The notes under the pieces: generated by a model | Database searches by the model: none | Told to the model about the DNA's origin: nothing | The model's input: only the letters and a program-made list of their open reading frames with translations | Made by a program: the position numbers and the translations under genes | Shown here: piece by piece, positions 25,859 through 34,401 of the stretch | Position numbering within the stretch: position 1 is the first letter of the stretch | Layout of the letters: every line of letters begins with the position of its first letter | Assembly (NCBI GenBank): GCA_031119475.1 | Contig: JAVHXV010000004.1 | Span: 79,847 to 143,846 of the forward strand | DNA from: Pedobacter sp. | Lineage (GTDB): Bacteria > Bacteroidota > Bacteroidia > Sphingobacteriales > Sphingobacteriaceae | Direction of reading: 5' to 3' | DNA length: 64,000 bases

Positions 25859-27409
25859 ATGGGCAAAACAACAAAAAATACAATTGCCAGAGATACTTTC
25901 ACGGCGAGTGTATGGCAGGAAATCGAGGAGCAACCAATTGTCGGCAACACCAAGATTAGTGATGAAGTTTATGACGCGCTTATCGTAGGTGCAGGGATTA
26001 CCGGAATTACTACTGCCCTTTTGCTCCAAAAAGCAGGTAAAAAAGTTGTGGTAGCAGAAGGGAATACGATCTTATTCGGTACAACAAGCGGCACATCTGC
26101 ACACCTCAACACTTTTTTTGATGCCACATATCCCGAAATTGAAAGTGGTTTTGGTGAAGAGGCTGCAAAATTGGTGGCCCGTGCCGGAAAGGATGCCTTA
26201 AAACAGATCAAGGACTGGATAGCGGAATATGAAATCGACTGTGATTTTGAGCACAAGGAAGGTTACCTGTACTCACAAAATGAGAAGGAAACAAAGCAAT
26301 TGGCCAAAATCTTGGAATCTTCACAAAAGGTGAATGTCAGCGTGGAGGAAGTTGATGAGAATGGCGTACCGATCGAATTCGAACATGTGCTCAAATATCT
26401 CGGTCAGGCACAGTTCCATCCAGTAAAATATGTGCTCCGGCTCATCGAAGTCTTTCAGGGACTAGGCGGCATCATTTTAGAAAATACATTTATCCGTTCA
26501 ACAACGTTGGATGACGACAATATCCACACCGCTAAAGCTGATTCTCTTAGCATCAGGGCAAAAAACATTGTGTATGCCACGCACATTCCGCCAGGTGTCA
26601 ATTTATTGAGCTTTAGGTGCGCCCCTTACAGGAGTTATGTACTTGGCGTTAAACTGGAAGATGACAATTATCCGGATTGCTTGGCCTATGATATGCAGGA
26701 GCCCTACCACTACCTCAGAACCCATGTCATTAACGGTGAAAAAATCTTATTGATCGGCGGCGAGGACCATAAAACAGGTCATGGTGATCCTGCGACTTCA
26801 TTTCAAAACCTGGAAGACTATGCCAGAAAATACTTTAAGGTAAAGTCTATCCCCTACCAATGGTCGGCACAATATTATACGGCTGCTGACACTTTGCCGT
26901 ATATCGGCCAGATGCCTGCTGGAGAAGATCGGATATACATTGCTACCGGCTTTAATGGCAATGGTATGCAGTTTGGTACGCTCAGCGGATTGATCATAGC
27001 TGATCTGATCTTGGGCAAAGAAAATATTTATGCAGACCTGTTCAGTCCGTCGCGCATCAAGCCTGTTGCTGGTTTTACAGAATTTGTGAAAGAAAATGCC
27101 GATGTGGCCTATCATTTTATCGCCGATCGGTTTGCGGCAGAAGAAATTGAATCACTTGGGGAAATTAAGCCTGATGAGGGGAAATTGATCGATTTCAAAG
27201 ACCAAAAATTGGCTGTTTATAAAGATGTCAATGGGAAGGTCACGGCCTTAAATCCGGTCTGTACGCATGCCAAATGTATCGTCAACTTTAATTCAGAAGA
27301 AAAAAGCTGGGATTGCCCTTGCCATGGGGGAAGATTTGATGTGTATGGGCATGTGCTCACTGGCCCGCCCCGCCACGACCTGCAGCAGATTGACCTCACG
27401 AAACCTTAA
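25859..27409 (+). CDS. FAD-dependent oxidoreductase with C-terminal Rieske [2Fe-2S] domain
   Basis: This 516-aa protein has a D-amino-acid-oxidase-like FAD domain (dinucleotide motif DALIVGAGITGITTALLL at about residue 40, ATGFNGNGMQFG near 360). A Rieske ferredoxin domain follows from about residue 440, with ligands CTH and CPCH (CxH...CxxH, 15-residue spacing). This fusion is found in many bacteria and its substrate is unknown. It is the first gene of a run with the KTSC and Nei-like genes (gaps 9 and 12 nt), pointing to a role alongside stress or DNA repair. The long upstream extension of the frame is not coding. Confidence 0.92.
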   Translation: MGKTTKNTIARDTFTASVWQEIEEQPIVGNTKISDEVYDALIVGAGITGITTALLLQKAGKKVVVAEGNTILFGTTSGTSAHLNTFFDATYPEIESGFGEEAAKLVARAGKDALKQIKDWIAEYEIDCDFEHKEGYLYSQNEKETKQLAKILESSQKVNVSVEEVDENGVPIEFEHVLKYLGQAQFHPVKYVLRLIEVFQGLGGIILENTFIRSTTLDDDNIHTAKADSLSIRAKNIVYATHIPPGVNLLSFRCAPYRSYVLGVKLEDDNYPDCLAYDMQEPYHYLRTHVINGEKILLIGGEDHKTGHGDPATSFQNLEDYARKYFKVKSIPYQWSAQYYTAADTLPYIGQMPAGEDRIYIATGFNGNGMQFGTLSGLIIADLILGKENIYADLFSPSRIKPVAGFTEFVKENADVAYHFIADRFAAEEIESLGEIKPDEGKLIDFKDQKLAVYKDVNGKVTALNPVCTHAKCIVNFNSEEKSWDCPCHGGRFDVYGHVLTGPPRHDLQQIDLTKP

Positions 27410-27418
27410 CCAGACCAC

Positions 27419-27619
27419 ATGCCTTCTACCGTAATCGACCATTATGAATACGACGAAGTTTCGAAAAATCTGCTGATTACTTTCGTAACGGGCATGGTCT
27501 ATTGCTACAAGGATGTCCCAATACCTATTTACAAGCTATTTAAGGGGTCAATTTCAAAAGGAAGATATTTTAACTATCACATTAAAGATAAATTTCAATT
27601 CGAAAAATTGAACGACTAA
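27419..27619 (+). CDS. KTSC domain protein
   Basis: This 66-aa protein consists only of a KTSC domain: MPSTVIDHYEYD start, GMVYCYKDVP, and SKGRYFNYHIKDKF at the end. The domain is named for lysyl-tRNA synthetase C-termini and small stand-alone proteins, and its function is unknown. It sits between the Rieske-FAD and Nei-like genes with very short gaps, so it is cotranscribed with them. Confidence 0.85.
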   Translation: MPSTVIDHYEYDEVSKNLLITFVTGMVYCYKDVPIPIYKLFKGSISKGRYFNYHIKDKFQFEKLND

Positions 27620-27631
27620 ATCAATAAGCAA

Positions 27632-28363
27632 ATGCCAGAAGGACCATCGATAGTCATCTTAAAGGAACTTGTAAACGAGCTGCACTTGGAAGGAAACGAA
27701 ATCAAAGAGGTAACAGGCAATACGAAACTGGATAAGGATCGTCTGCTCCATCAAAAAGTTGTTGAATTTAAAAGTTGGGGCAAGCATTTTCTGATCTGTT
27801 TTGAGGATTTTGTCCTGCGTGTCCATTTTATGCTGTTCGGCTCGTATAAAATCAACGAACAGAAAGAAACCCCGCCCAGGATTGGACTGATCTTTAAACA
27901 TGATGAACTGAATTTTTATGCCTGTTCACTCAAATTTATAGAGGGCGACCTAGAAAAGACCTATGATTTTGAGGCCGATGTAATGGCTGATGAATGGAAC
28001 CCTAAAAAAGCGATCAAAAAATTAGCGGACCATCAAGAAGAGCTGGTGTGCGATGTATTGCTCGATCAGCAGATTTTTTCTGGCGTGGGCAATATCATTA
28101 AAAATGAAGTGCTGTATCGGATCGGTGTAAGTCCGCTGAATAAGGTCGGTCAAATTCCTGCTAAAAAGTTGGCCGAAATGGTTAGTGAAGCCAGAAATTA
28201 TAGCTTTGATTTTTTGCGTTGGAAAAAAGAATATACCCTTAAAAAGCATTGGCTTGCCCATACCAAGAAAACCTGTCCGAAAGGACACCCCATTATCAAA
28301 GAATACCTTGGCAAAACCAAACGCAGGACTTTTTATTGTACGGTGTGCCAGAAACGATATTAA
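27632..28363 (+). CDS. Fpg/Nei family DNA glycosylase (endonuclease VIII-like)
   Basis: This base-excision repair glycosylase/AP lyase acts on oxidised bases. The mature N-terminus would be Pro2 (MPEGP), the catalytic nucleophile, with Glu3. A helix-two-turn-helix segment is seen as FSGVGNIIKNEVLYR. The C-terminal zinc-finger-like part has CPKGH ... CTVC, so one position of the usual four-Cys finger is His. At 243 aa it is a short member, as common in Bacteroidota. Confidence 0.9.
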   Translation: MPEGPSIVILKELVNELHLEGNEIKEVTGNTKLDKDRLLHQKVVEFKSWGKHFLICFEDFVLRVHFMLFGSYKINEQKETPPRIGLIFKHDELNFYACSLKFIEGDLEKTYDFEADVMADEWNPKKAIKKLADHQEELVCDVLLDQQIFSGVGNIIKNEVLYRIGVSPLNKVGQIPAKKLAEMVSEARNYSFDFLRWKKEYTLKKHWLAHTKKTCPKGHPIIKEYLGKTKRRTFYCTVCQKRY

Positions 28364-28544
28364 GCGCATGGAGCGGAGCGCATAGGGCAAAGACGGAAAG
28401 CTTAGCGGACTTGTCATCCTGAGCAAAGCGAGGAACCTTTGAACAAAATACTCTCCTTTCTCCCACAGGATTACAAGTCTGCTTAGCTCTTTTATCTTTT
28501 GTCTTTGCTCTTTTATCTTTGCTCTATTGTCTTTGCTCAATGCC
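28364..28544. repeat. GCGCAT words, REP-like element and CTTTTATCTTTG words
   Basis: The gap between convergent genes holds TTGTCATCCTGAGCAAAGCG at 28411-28430, continuing to 28443 (a widespread Bacteroidota dispersed repeat, related to 18649-18698). A CTCTTTTATCTTTG word run follows at about 28480-28540. Confidence 0.65.
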
Positions 28545-29138
28545 CTACCTGACCAATCCTTCTGCCAATAACTTCCATTGCGGATAAGAAAACCCGATTT
28601 TGGCGCCAAAGGCGATCAATTTATTTCTGAGCCGGTCGAACAAATGGCCTTCGGGGTTAGCGAGTTCATTTCTTCCATGGATTTCTGCCAGAACCTGATG
28701 ACCTCTTTTGATGACCTGAAAAGTAGAACTTGAACGGTTTGAAAAGAAATGGGCAACGGGCCCGAAAGGTTTTTGTGGGTGTGGTGCAGGCCTGACGGTC
28801 ATGCTCAAAATTTGTTCTTCAGCTTTGGTCTGTTCATCGATGCTTACAATAGTGACCCAATCGTATCCCTCCCCTTGCATGCTTCCAGGTCCTGGTATAT
28901 TGATCCGGATAAAATCATGCACTTTCGCAGGGCCAATAATTTCTTGGTTTTTGGCATTGATCAGCTTAAAAGTGGTTGATGGCAGGCCACAGGTCTTATC
29001 CCAATTGTTTACATCCAATAGTCGCTCTTTTGCATGTTGATAAAAGGTAGTTGATTCTTCTGCCTGCTCAAATCCACGCTCCGCAGCAACATCAAATTGC
29101 TTTCCCTTTACCTGTGCGGGAACAAATAATTCATTCAT
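28545..29138 (-). CDS. Conserved hypothetical cytosolic protein (197 aa)
   Basis: No domain is recognised. There is no signal peptide or membrane span. The sequence is of mixed alpha/beta type, with an acidic N-terminus (FDVAAERGFEQAEESTTFY), a central GPGSMQGEGYDW segment and a C-terminal part rich in Arg/Lys. Normal codon use and an unbroken 197-codon frame from an ATG support a real gene. It is convergent with the Nei-like gene and divergent from the DUF6766 gene. Confidence 0.75.
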   Translation of the reverse strand: MNELFVPAQVKGKQFDVAAERGFEQAEESTTFYQHAKERLLDVNNWDKTCGLPSTTFKLINAKNQEIIGPAKVHDFIRINIPGPGSMQGEGYDWVTIVSIDEQTKAEEQILSMTVRPAPHPQKPFGPVAHFFSNRSSSTFQVIKRGHQVLAEIHGRNELANPEGHLFDRLRNKLIAFGAKIGFSYPQWKLLAEGLVR

Positions 29139-29265
29139 ATCCCCTTAACACTAAAGTGAAAAGTTTGTTGACGAAAAAAGCAAATGATAAACATAAAAGT
29201 TTTAAAACATTCTTTTCAGACAAATGTTGGATGTACATCATTTACATTGACTAAATCTGCTAACC

Positions 29266-29937
29266 ATGGCAAATGATAAAAACAGCTATTCCTATTGGTA
29301 TAGGAATGGTTTAACCTTAGTTTTTGTAATTCTCTTTATGGGCACATGGTGTGCCCAGGCCCTCACCGGATTCAACGTACACAACGAAGCGCTCCAGGAA
29401 AACGGAAAAGCGCTGCTCAGTTTTTCAGATTATCTCTGTTCGGGACATTTTATTTCCGCCACATTCGAGAATTTCGAAAGTGAGTTCCTGCAGATGTTCC
29501 TATATGTATTGTTAACCGTAAAACTGAGGCAGATTGGCTCTGCCGAATCAAAGTCGCTGAGCGAAAAGGAAGAAGTAGACCGCATGCCAAAAGCCGCAAA
29601 AGATGCTCCTTGGCCAGTTAAACAAGGAGGCTGGATCTTAAAACTTTACCAAAACTCCCTATCGATCTGCTTCGGCATACTTTTCTTAACCAGTTGGGCA
29701 CTCCATTTTTATGGCAGTTGGCAGGATTATAACATTGAACAGCGCATAAAAGGTCTGCCCCAAGAAACCCCAATCGCCTACATCTGCAATGCCAATTTCT
29801 GGTTCGAAACGTTCCAGAACTGGCAAAGTGAATTCCTATCGGTAGCCAGTATCGTATTTCTCACCATCTACCTGCGCCAAAAAGGCTCACCTGAATCTAA
29901 ACCAGTTGATGCGCCACATATGGAAACCGGGAAGTGA
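29266..29937 (+). CDS. DUF6766 membrane protein
   Basis: This 223-aa membrane protein is built of two similar halves. Each has a TM helix, a short periplasmic stretch with a Trp/Phe-rich SGHF...ENFESEFLQM or ...QNWQSEFLSV motif, and a second TM followed by LRQxGSxESK (residues about 85-95 and 205-215). This matches DUF6766. The function is unknown. The internal duplication is visible by eye. It lies in the stress block and has its own start. Confidence 0.85.
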   Translation: MANDKNSYSYWYRNGLTLVFVILFMGTWCAQALTGFNVHNEALQENGKALLSFSDYLCSGHFISATFENFESEFLQMFLYVLLTVKLRQIGSAESKSLSEKEEVDRMPKAAKDAPWPVKQGGWILKLYQNSLSICFGILFLTSWALHFYGSWQDYNIEQRIKGLPQETPIAYICNANFWFETFQNWQSEFLSVASIVFLTIYLRQKGSPESKPVDAPHMETGK

Positions 29938-29955
29938 TTTATGGGTTGAATTGCC

Positions 29956-30290
29956 AGAGAGAAGTTCATTTTGAGTCCAGGAGTCGAGGAGTCCAAAAGT
30001 CCATTTTTGATGGTCGGGAAGTCCGGAAGTCAGAGGTTTGGCGGACTAGAGTTGAATGCTAGAGAGAAGTTCATTCTGAGTCCAGGAGTCGAGGAGTCCA
30101 ATAGTCCATTTTTGATTGTGGGGAAGTCCGAAAGTCGGGGGTTTGGCGGGCTAGAGTTGAATGCTAGAGAGAAGTTAATTTTGAGTCCAGGAGTCGAGGA
30201 GTCTAAGAGTCAATATGAAATTTGAACCATGGACTCTTGGACTCATGGACTTCTGGACTCCATCTTCCGACTTCCCAACTCCAAAAACAT
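29956..30290. repeat. 105-bp tandem repeat (2.6 copies) with an inverted relative at its end
   Basis: The unit starting AGAGAGAAGTTC at 29956 recurs at 30061 and 30166, exactly 105 bp apart, with few changes. 105 is divisible by 3, so an open frame of 35-residue repeats exists, but it begins with TTG and is probably not translated. Positions 30229-30290 carry degenerate copies of the same words in the opposite orientation (GGACTCTTGGACTC), so large hairpins can form. The related family is at 19780-19905. This fills the 393-bp gap. Confidence 0.85.
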
Positions 30291-30330
30291 TCCTTCTCAT
30301 GAAAGTGTTATAGAAGAAAAAATCTACCAT

Positions 30331-30702
30331 ATGTTAAAACCTATCGAAAATCTGCCACCTTATGTGTTTGGCGTAAAGGCCAGCGGCGAGGTTACGGCCG
30401 ATGACCTCAAAAATGTGCTGCTCCCCGGCCTAGAGGATTTGGCCAAAAACTACAACGAAATTTATTATTTGCTCGTATTGGAAACCAAGGTCGAGAATTT
30501 TACTGCTGGTGCCTGGCTACAGGATGCAAAAGCCGGTGTAAAACACCTCACCCAATGGAAAAAAATGGCCATCGTGAGCGATCAAAAAGCGGTAGAGAAC
30601 TTTACTGATGCTTTTAGCTATATCTCTCCAGGGGAGGCAAAAGGATTTGCACTCGACGAACTTGATGAAGCTATCGCTTGGGTTAGTTTAAAAACTGAAT
30701 AG
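30331..30702 (+). CDS. SpoIIAA-like (STAS-fold) protein
   Basis: This 123-aa protein belongs to the SpoIIAA-like/DUF3478 group. It opens with MLKPIENLPPYVFGVKASGEVTADD, continues with an alternating beta/alpha pattern, and shows WKKMAIVSDQKAVENF. Members are stand-alone STAS-fold proteins of unclear function, often in stress loci. The ATG at 30331 starts the conserved part, and the longer frame upstream runs through the inverted repeat and is rejected. It is the first of three closely spaced genes (2-nt and 12-nt gaps). Confidence 0.82.
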   Translation: MLKPIENLPPYVFGVKASGEVTADDLKNVLLPGLEDLAKNYNEIYYLLVLETKVENFTAGAWLQDAKAGVKHLTQWKKMAIVSDQKAVENFTDAFSYISPGEAKGFALDELDEAIAWVSLKTE

Positions 30703-30704
30703 GA

Positions 30705-31145
30705 ATGGGACTGATCAAAAATTTAACCGCTGGTTTACTAGGTTCACTGGCGCTAAACCTGCTCCATGAAACACTCAGGAAAAACAATACCAATGTTCCT
30801 AAGATCAATTTGCTGGGCGAAGAAGCACTCAATAAGACACTGATTGGCATCGGACAGCCGCCCATTACCGATGAAGAGGAATTGTACAAGGCAACACTTA
30901 AGGCCGATCTGATCAGCAATGCGGTTTATTACAGCATGATCGGCGGCAAATCAAAATACATTTGGCCCAAAGCTGTGCTGTTTGGATTGGGAGCAGGATT
31001 TGGAGCACTTAAATTGCCAAAACCACTTGGCCTTGATCCTGAGCCGGTGGATGAAACAGAACAAATGAAAGTATTAACGGTAGGCTACTATCTTTTTGGC
31101 GCTCTGGTGACCGGATGGGTACTCAAAAAATTATCAAAATCTTAA
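30705..31145 (+). CDS. Hypothetical membrane-associated protein (146 aa)
   Basis: No domain is recognised. The N-terminus has an amphipathic/hydrophobic stretch (LTAGLLGSLALNLLHE), with hydrophobic segments at about residues 85-102 (a Gly-rich LFGLGAGFGAL) and about 125-140. It starts 2 nt after the SpoIIAA-like gene and precedes the PNPOx-like gene, so cotranscription is likely. Confidence 0.72.
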   Translation: MGLIKNLTAGLLGSLALNLLHETLRKNNTNVPKINLLGEEALNKTLIGIGQPPITDEEELYKATLKADLISNAVYYSMIGGKSKYIWPKAVLFGLGAGFGALKLPKPLGLDPEPVDETEQMKVLTVGYYLFGALVTGWVLKKLSKS

Positions 31146-31157
31146 AACACTACAACG

Positions 31158-31715
31158 ATGGAAAATAAAGAATCACGCGATAGCTCGAACAATACACAAG
31201 ATACCAAAGACCATATTAAAAGCCTTGAAGGTGCCGATGCCCTAAAAAAACTGAAGGAACTGGCTAAAAGCGCAGAAAACTGTTTCTTCTGTACCAACAT
31301 CAAAACCGGACTTCCATTGTCTGTACGCCCCATGTCGGTACTTGACATCGACGATTCTGGAAACTTATGGTTCATGAGCCAGAAAGACAGTCATAAGAAC
31401 GCAGAAATTGAAGCAGATCCTTTTACGCATCTCTTTTTTCAGGAGCATAAAAATTCAGGCTTCCTGAACATCTATGGAATAAGTGAAATTGTTTACGATC
31501 AAAAGAAAATCGAAGAACTGTGGAATCCCCTGTTAAAAGTCTGGTTCCAGGGAGGGAAAGATGATCCCAACATCAGCCTGATCAAAGTAGAACTAACCGA
31601 TGTCTATTACTGGGATACCGTGCATGGAGAAGCCATTGCCTTTATCAAAATGGCAGCCTCTATCATTACTGGCAAAACAATGGACGACTCTGTGGAAGGA
31701 AAGTTGGATATTTGA
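31158..31715 (+). CDS. Pyridoxamine 5'-phosphate oxidase-like general stress protein
   Basis: This 185-aa split-barrel flavin-binding protein is of the general stress protein 26 type. An N-terminal charged helix is followed by CFFCTNIKTGLPLSVRPM, LWFMSQKDSHKNAEIE and FLNIYGISEI, phrases characteristic of this group. These proteins bind FMN or FAD and are induced by stress, but their reaction is undefined. It is the last gene of the 30331-31715 run. Confidence 0.88.
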   Translation: MENKESRDSSNNTQDTKDHIKSLEGADALKKLKELAKSAENCFFCTNIKTGLPLSVRPMSVLDIDDSGNLWFMSQKDSHKNAEIEADPFTHLFFQEHKNSGFLNIYGISEIVYDQKKIEELWNPLLKVWFQGGKDDPNISLIKVELTDVYYWDTVHGEAIAFIKMAASIITGKTMDDSVEGKLDI

Positions 31716-31737
31716 GGTAATGGTCATGATGTCATTG

Positions 31738-31815
31738 ATCATGATCATTGTTCCATTGTTCCATTGTTTCATTGTTTCATTGTTTCATTGCTCATTGTTC
31801 CAATGATCATTGGTC
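31738..31815. repeat. CATTGTTC word repeat
   Basis: About eight copies of an 8-10-bp word (CATTGTTC, CATTGTTTC) are flanked by the palindromic GATCATGATCAT and AATGATCATTGG, between the PNPOx-like and GH130 genes. Confidence 0.7.
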
Positions 31816-31865
31816 AGTCGTCAAAGCTAAATCAACATTCTTATTAAGAAACAAATTCAATCTAG

Positions 31866-33341
31866 ATGAGACTTCCAATCGAAAGAAAGCACGTCAAAGT
31901 TTATCCAGACCCGAAGCGGGTAATTGCCAGGTTCTTTTTTAATGGTGATGAACGGGGCAAAATTGTCCTTTCAAAAGTGATGGCCTTAAATGAAGAACAG
32001 GTTTTTAATATACTTTCTCCGCTATTGCAGGAATATTCAAAACGGCACCGGAACATTACTAAAATCCTTAATCGGCATTGTAAAAAGCTGAAAGGCCTCT
32101 TCGAGCAGATGGGTATCGACTATACCTCGCTTTCCATGCACCGAAAACTGTTGATCGGTTCCTATTTTACGCATGAATATTCGATTGAATCGGCCGCATT
32201 TTTTAATCCTTCTATCATTGAAGATCCTGATCAAAGGGAATTGGAAGATGGCGAAAAACGACTGATCATCAGTTTTAGGGCGGTTGGGGAAGGACATATT
32301 TCTTCCATTGTATTCAGGCGTGCCCTAATTGACCGGAACAACAACATCACCGTCATCCCGGTAGGAAATTATATTGATGAAGCCGAGGTGATCCGCAACG
32401 CTACCTATAATAAAAAATTGTTTTTAGAAAAGGGGCTAACCTCACTGATTGGTGAAGATGTACTCTCGGAGCTGAACAGCAAGCTTGAGGATAAATTCGA
32501 TTACCTGACTCTTAAAAAAGTAATTGCAGAAATGCAGGAAGAAGAGCCCGATCCGGCAAAAGACGTAGAACTTGAAAAAGTGCTGTGGCTATCTGATTCC
32601 TACTATGAGATTATTTTCTCTTTGGATACCGATATTTCTGATCGGGTAATCTTTCCGATTTCTGAATTTGAGCGAAAGGGAATAGAAGATGCCCGATTTA
32701 CTAAATTTATTGGTGACGATGGATCGATTACCTACTATGCGACCTATACGGCATACGATGGGCAAATCATTATCCCTAAATTATTAAAGACCAAAGACTT
32801 TTACGATTTTACGGTTGGCCCATTATTTGGCGCGGGCGCACAGAACAAGAATCTTGCCCTGTTTCCACGCAAGATCAATGGCAAGTATGCGATGCTATCA
32901 AGGATCGATGGGGTAAACAATTACATCATGTACTCTGATAAGATCAATGTGTGGGAAAATCCGATCAAATTGCAAGAACCTACCTACAGTTGGGAATTGG
33001 TGCAGATCGGCAATTGCGGCTCTCCAATTGAAACAGAAGATGGCTGGCTGATCATTACGCATGCCGTTGGACCGATGAGAAGGTATTGCCTGGGTGCGAG
33101 CCTGCTTGACCTGAATGACCCAACAATTGAAATTGGCCGCTTGGAAGAGCCCTTACTGATCCCAAATCCTGATGAACGCGAAGGCTATGTGCCCAACGTG
33201 GTATATTCCTGCGGCTCGATCATCAATAATGGCCAGTTGGTCGTACCTTATGGTTTATCCGATTATTCCTCATCGTTTGCTACAGTAGACCTGAAAGACC
33301 TATTGGAAAGGTTAAAATCTGGGCCAAAGATTAGTTTATGA
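31866..33341 (+). CDS. GH130 family beta-mannoside phosphorylase-like protein
   Basis: GH130 enzymes phosphorolyse beta-mannosides, giving mannose-1-phosphate. This 491-aa protein is of the longer type. A helical N-terminal extension (about residues 1-120) precedes the five-bladed propeller. Propeller segments include FNPSIIEDPD, GEGHISSIVFRR, and the C-terminal EGYVPNVVYSCGSIINNGQLVVPYG typical of the family. It is convergent with two glycosyltransferase genes. The combination suggests a sugar polymer or oligosaccharide that is both made and phosphorolysed in the cell. The linkage cannot be read from sequence. Confidence 0.9.
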   Translation: MRLPIERKHVKVYPDPKRVIARFFFNGDERGKIVLSKVMALNEEQVFNILSPLLQEYSKRHRNITKILNRHCKKLKGLFEQMGIDYTSLSMHRKLLIGSYFTHEYSIESAAFFNPSIIEDPDQRELEDGEKRLIISFRAVGEGHISSIVFRRALIDRNNNITVIPVGNYIDEAEVIRNATYNKKLFLEKGLTSLIGEDVLSELNSKLEDKFDYLTLKKVIAEMQEEEPDPAKDVELEKVLWLSDSYYEIIFSLDTDISDRVIFPISEFERKGIEDARFTKFIGDDGSITYYATYTAYDGQIIIPKLLKTKDFYDFTVGPLFGAGAQNKNLALFPRKINGKYAMLSRIDGVNNYIMYSDKINVWENPIKLQEPTYSWELVQIGNCGSPIETEDGWLIITHAVGPMRRYCLGASLLDLNDPTIEIGRLEEPLLIPNPDEREGYVPNVVYSCGSIINNGQLVVPYGLSDYSSSFATVDLKDLLERLKSGPKISL

Positions 33342-33393
33342 TAGCGCAAAAGGCATGGGGCAGAGCGTAAGGCGTATAGCGTAGAGCGTAAAT

Positions 33394-34401
33394 TTAATGC
33401 TTTAGGATTTGCTGATAGCATTGGAGATAGCTTTCGGCCATTTTTTCTTTGGAGAAATTGGCGACTGCATGTTTCCTACAGCGGTTTCTATTGATGTTGT
33501 GCAGTTGGTAAACCCTTTCCACAGCTTCGTCGACGGTGTCGACCAAAAATCCGGTTTCACCTGTGCTGATCAATTCGGGCATCGCGCCCCTATTGAAGGC
33601 AATAACGGGTGTACCGCACATCATGGCTTCGGCCACAACCAGGCCAAAGGGCTCGTCGAATAAAATGGGATGCAGCAGGCCAAGCGATTTCCCCAGCAGC
33701 TCGTTTCTTTTTTTGGCATCTGCTGGACCGATGAACTGGATATCCTCATCTAAAAATGGTTCAACCTTTTCTTTAAAATAGGCCTGGTCTTGGATTATTC
33801 CGGCAATGATCAGTTTTCGTTTTGTTCTTTTGGCGATTTCGATGGCGGCCGCCGTTCCCTTATGGGGATGTATCCTGCCCAGGAATAGCAGATAATCTTC
33901 AGCCTTTGCTTGAAAAGTAAAATCTGATGTTTTGATCCCATTATAAACTGTGGCAAGATAGTTTAAATCTGGATGCCGATCTGAATTGCTGATGGAGGTA
34001 TAAGATGTATGATCGTTGTACTTCTGATAGACCGGTACGATTTTAGGCGATGAAAAACCATGTATGGTCGTCACCATCGGGGTGTTGATCAGTTTAGCAT
34101 AGGTTAAAGGCAAAAAATCAAAGTGATTGTGGATGATATCAAAATCAGCAGCCTTTTCCATCACATTACTGATGTGCAGGCACTCTACCACCTTGGCGTC
34201 CAGTTCACGATCTTCTTCATACCCTACCGGGATCACCGAGTCCAGTTTTCCTTTCGTCAGCGAATCGCCTGTAGCGAATAGGGTTACCTCCATTCCCAGA
34301 TCAACTAAACCTTCGGCCACGTTGGAGGCTACCTGTTCCCAAGGCCCATAGTGTTTTGGTGGCGTTTGCCAGGCTATGGGCGATAATATGGCTATTTTCA
34401 T
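33394..34401 (-). CDS. Glycosyltransferase family 4
   Basis: This is a 335-aa GT-B fold transferase. The N-terminal half begins with MKIAILSPIAWQTPPKHYGPWEQ. The C-terminal nucleotide-sugar domain shows FLGRIHPHKGTAAAIEIAK and EPFGLVVAEAMMCGTPVIAF, the EX7E-type motif of GT4. It overlaps the upstream GT4-fusion gene by 4 nt, so the two are translationally coupled. Donor and acceptor are unknown. Confidence 0.92.
   Translation of the reverse strand: MKIAILSPIAWQTPPKHYGPWEQVASNVAEGLVDLGMEVTLFATGDSLTKGKLDSVIPVGYEEDRELDAKVVECLHISNVMEKAADFDIIHNHFDFLPLTYAKLINTPMVTTIHGFSSPKIVPVYQKYNDHTSYTSISNSDRHPDLNYLATVYNGIKTSDFTFQAKAEDYLLFLGRIHPHKGTAAAIEIAKRTKRKLIIAGIIQDQAYFKEKVEPFLDEDIQFIGPADAKKRNELLGKSLGLLHPILFDEPFGLVVAEAMMCGTPVIAFNRGAMPELISTGETGFLVDTVDEAVERVYQLHNINRNRCRKHAVANFSKEKMAESYLQCYQQILKH

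Noticed and set aside
29971-30225. 84-residue frame of 35-residue repeats
   Set aside because: It starts with TTG and is purely the translation of the 105-bp DNA repeat. The same words occur untranslated elsewhere, so it is treated as a repeat and not a protein.
30229-30330. N-terminal extension of the SpoIIAA-like gene
   Set aside because: It is the translation of inverted GGACTC words. The conserved sequence begins at the ATG at 30331.
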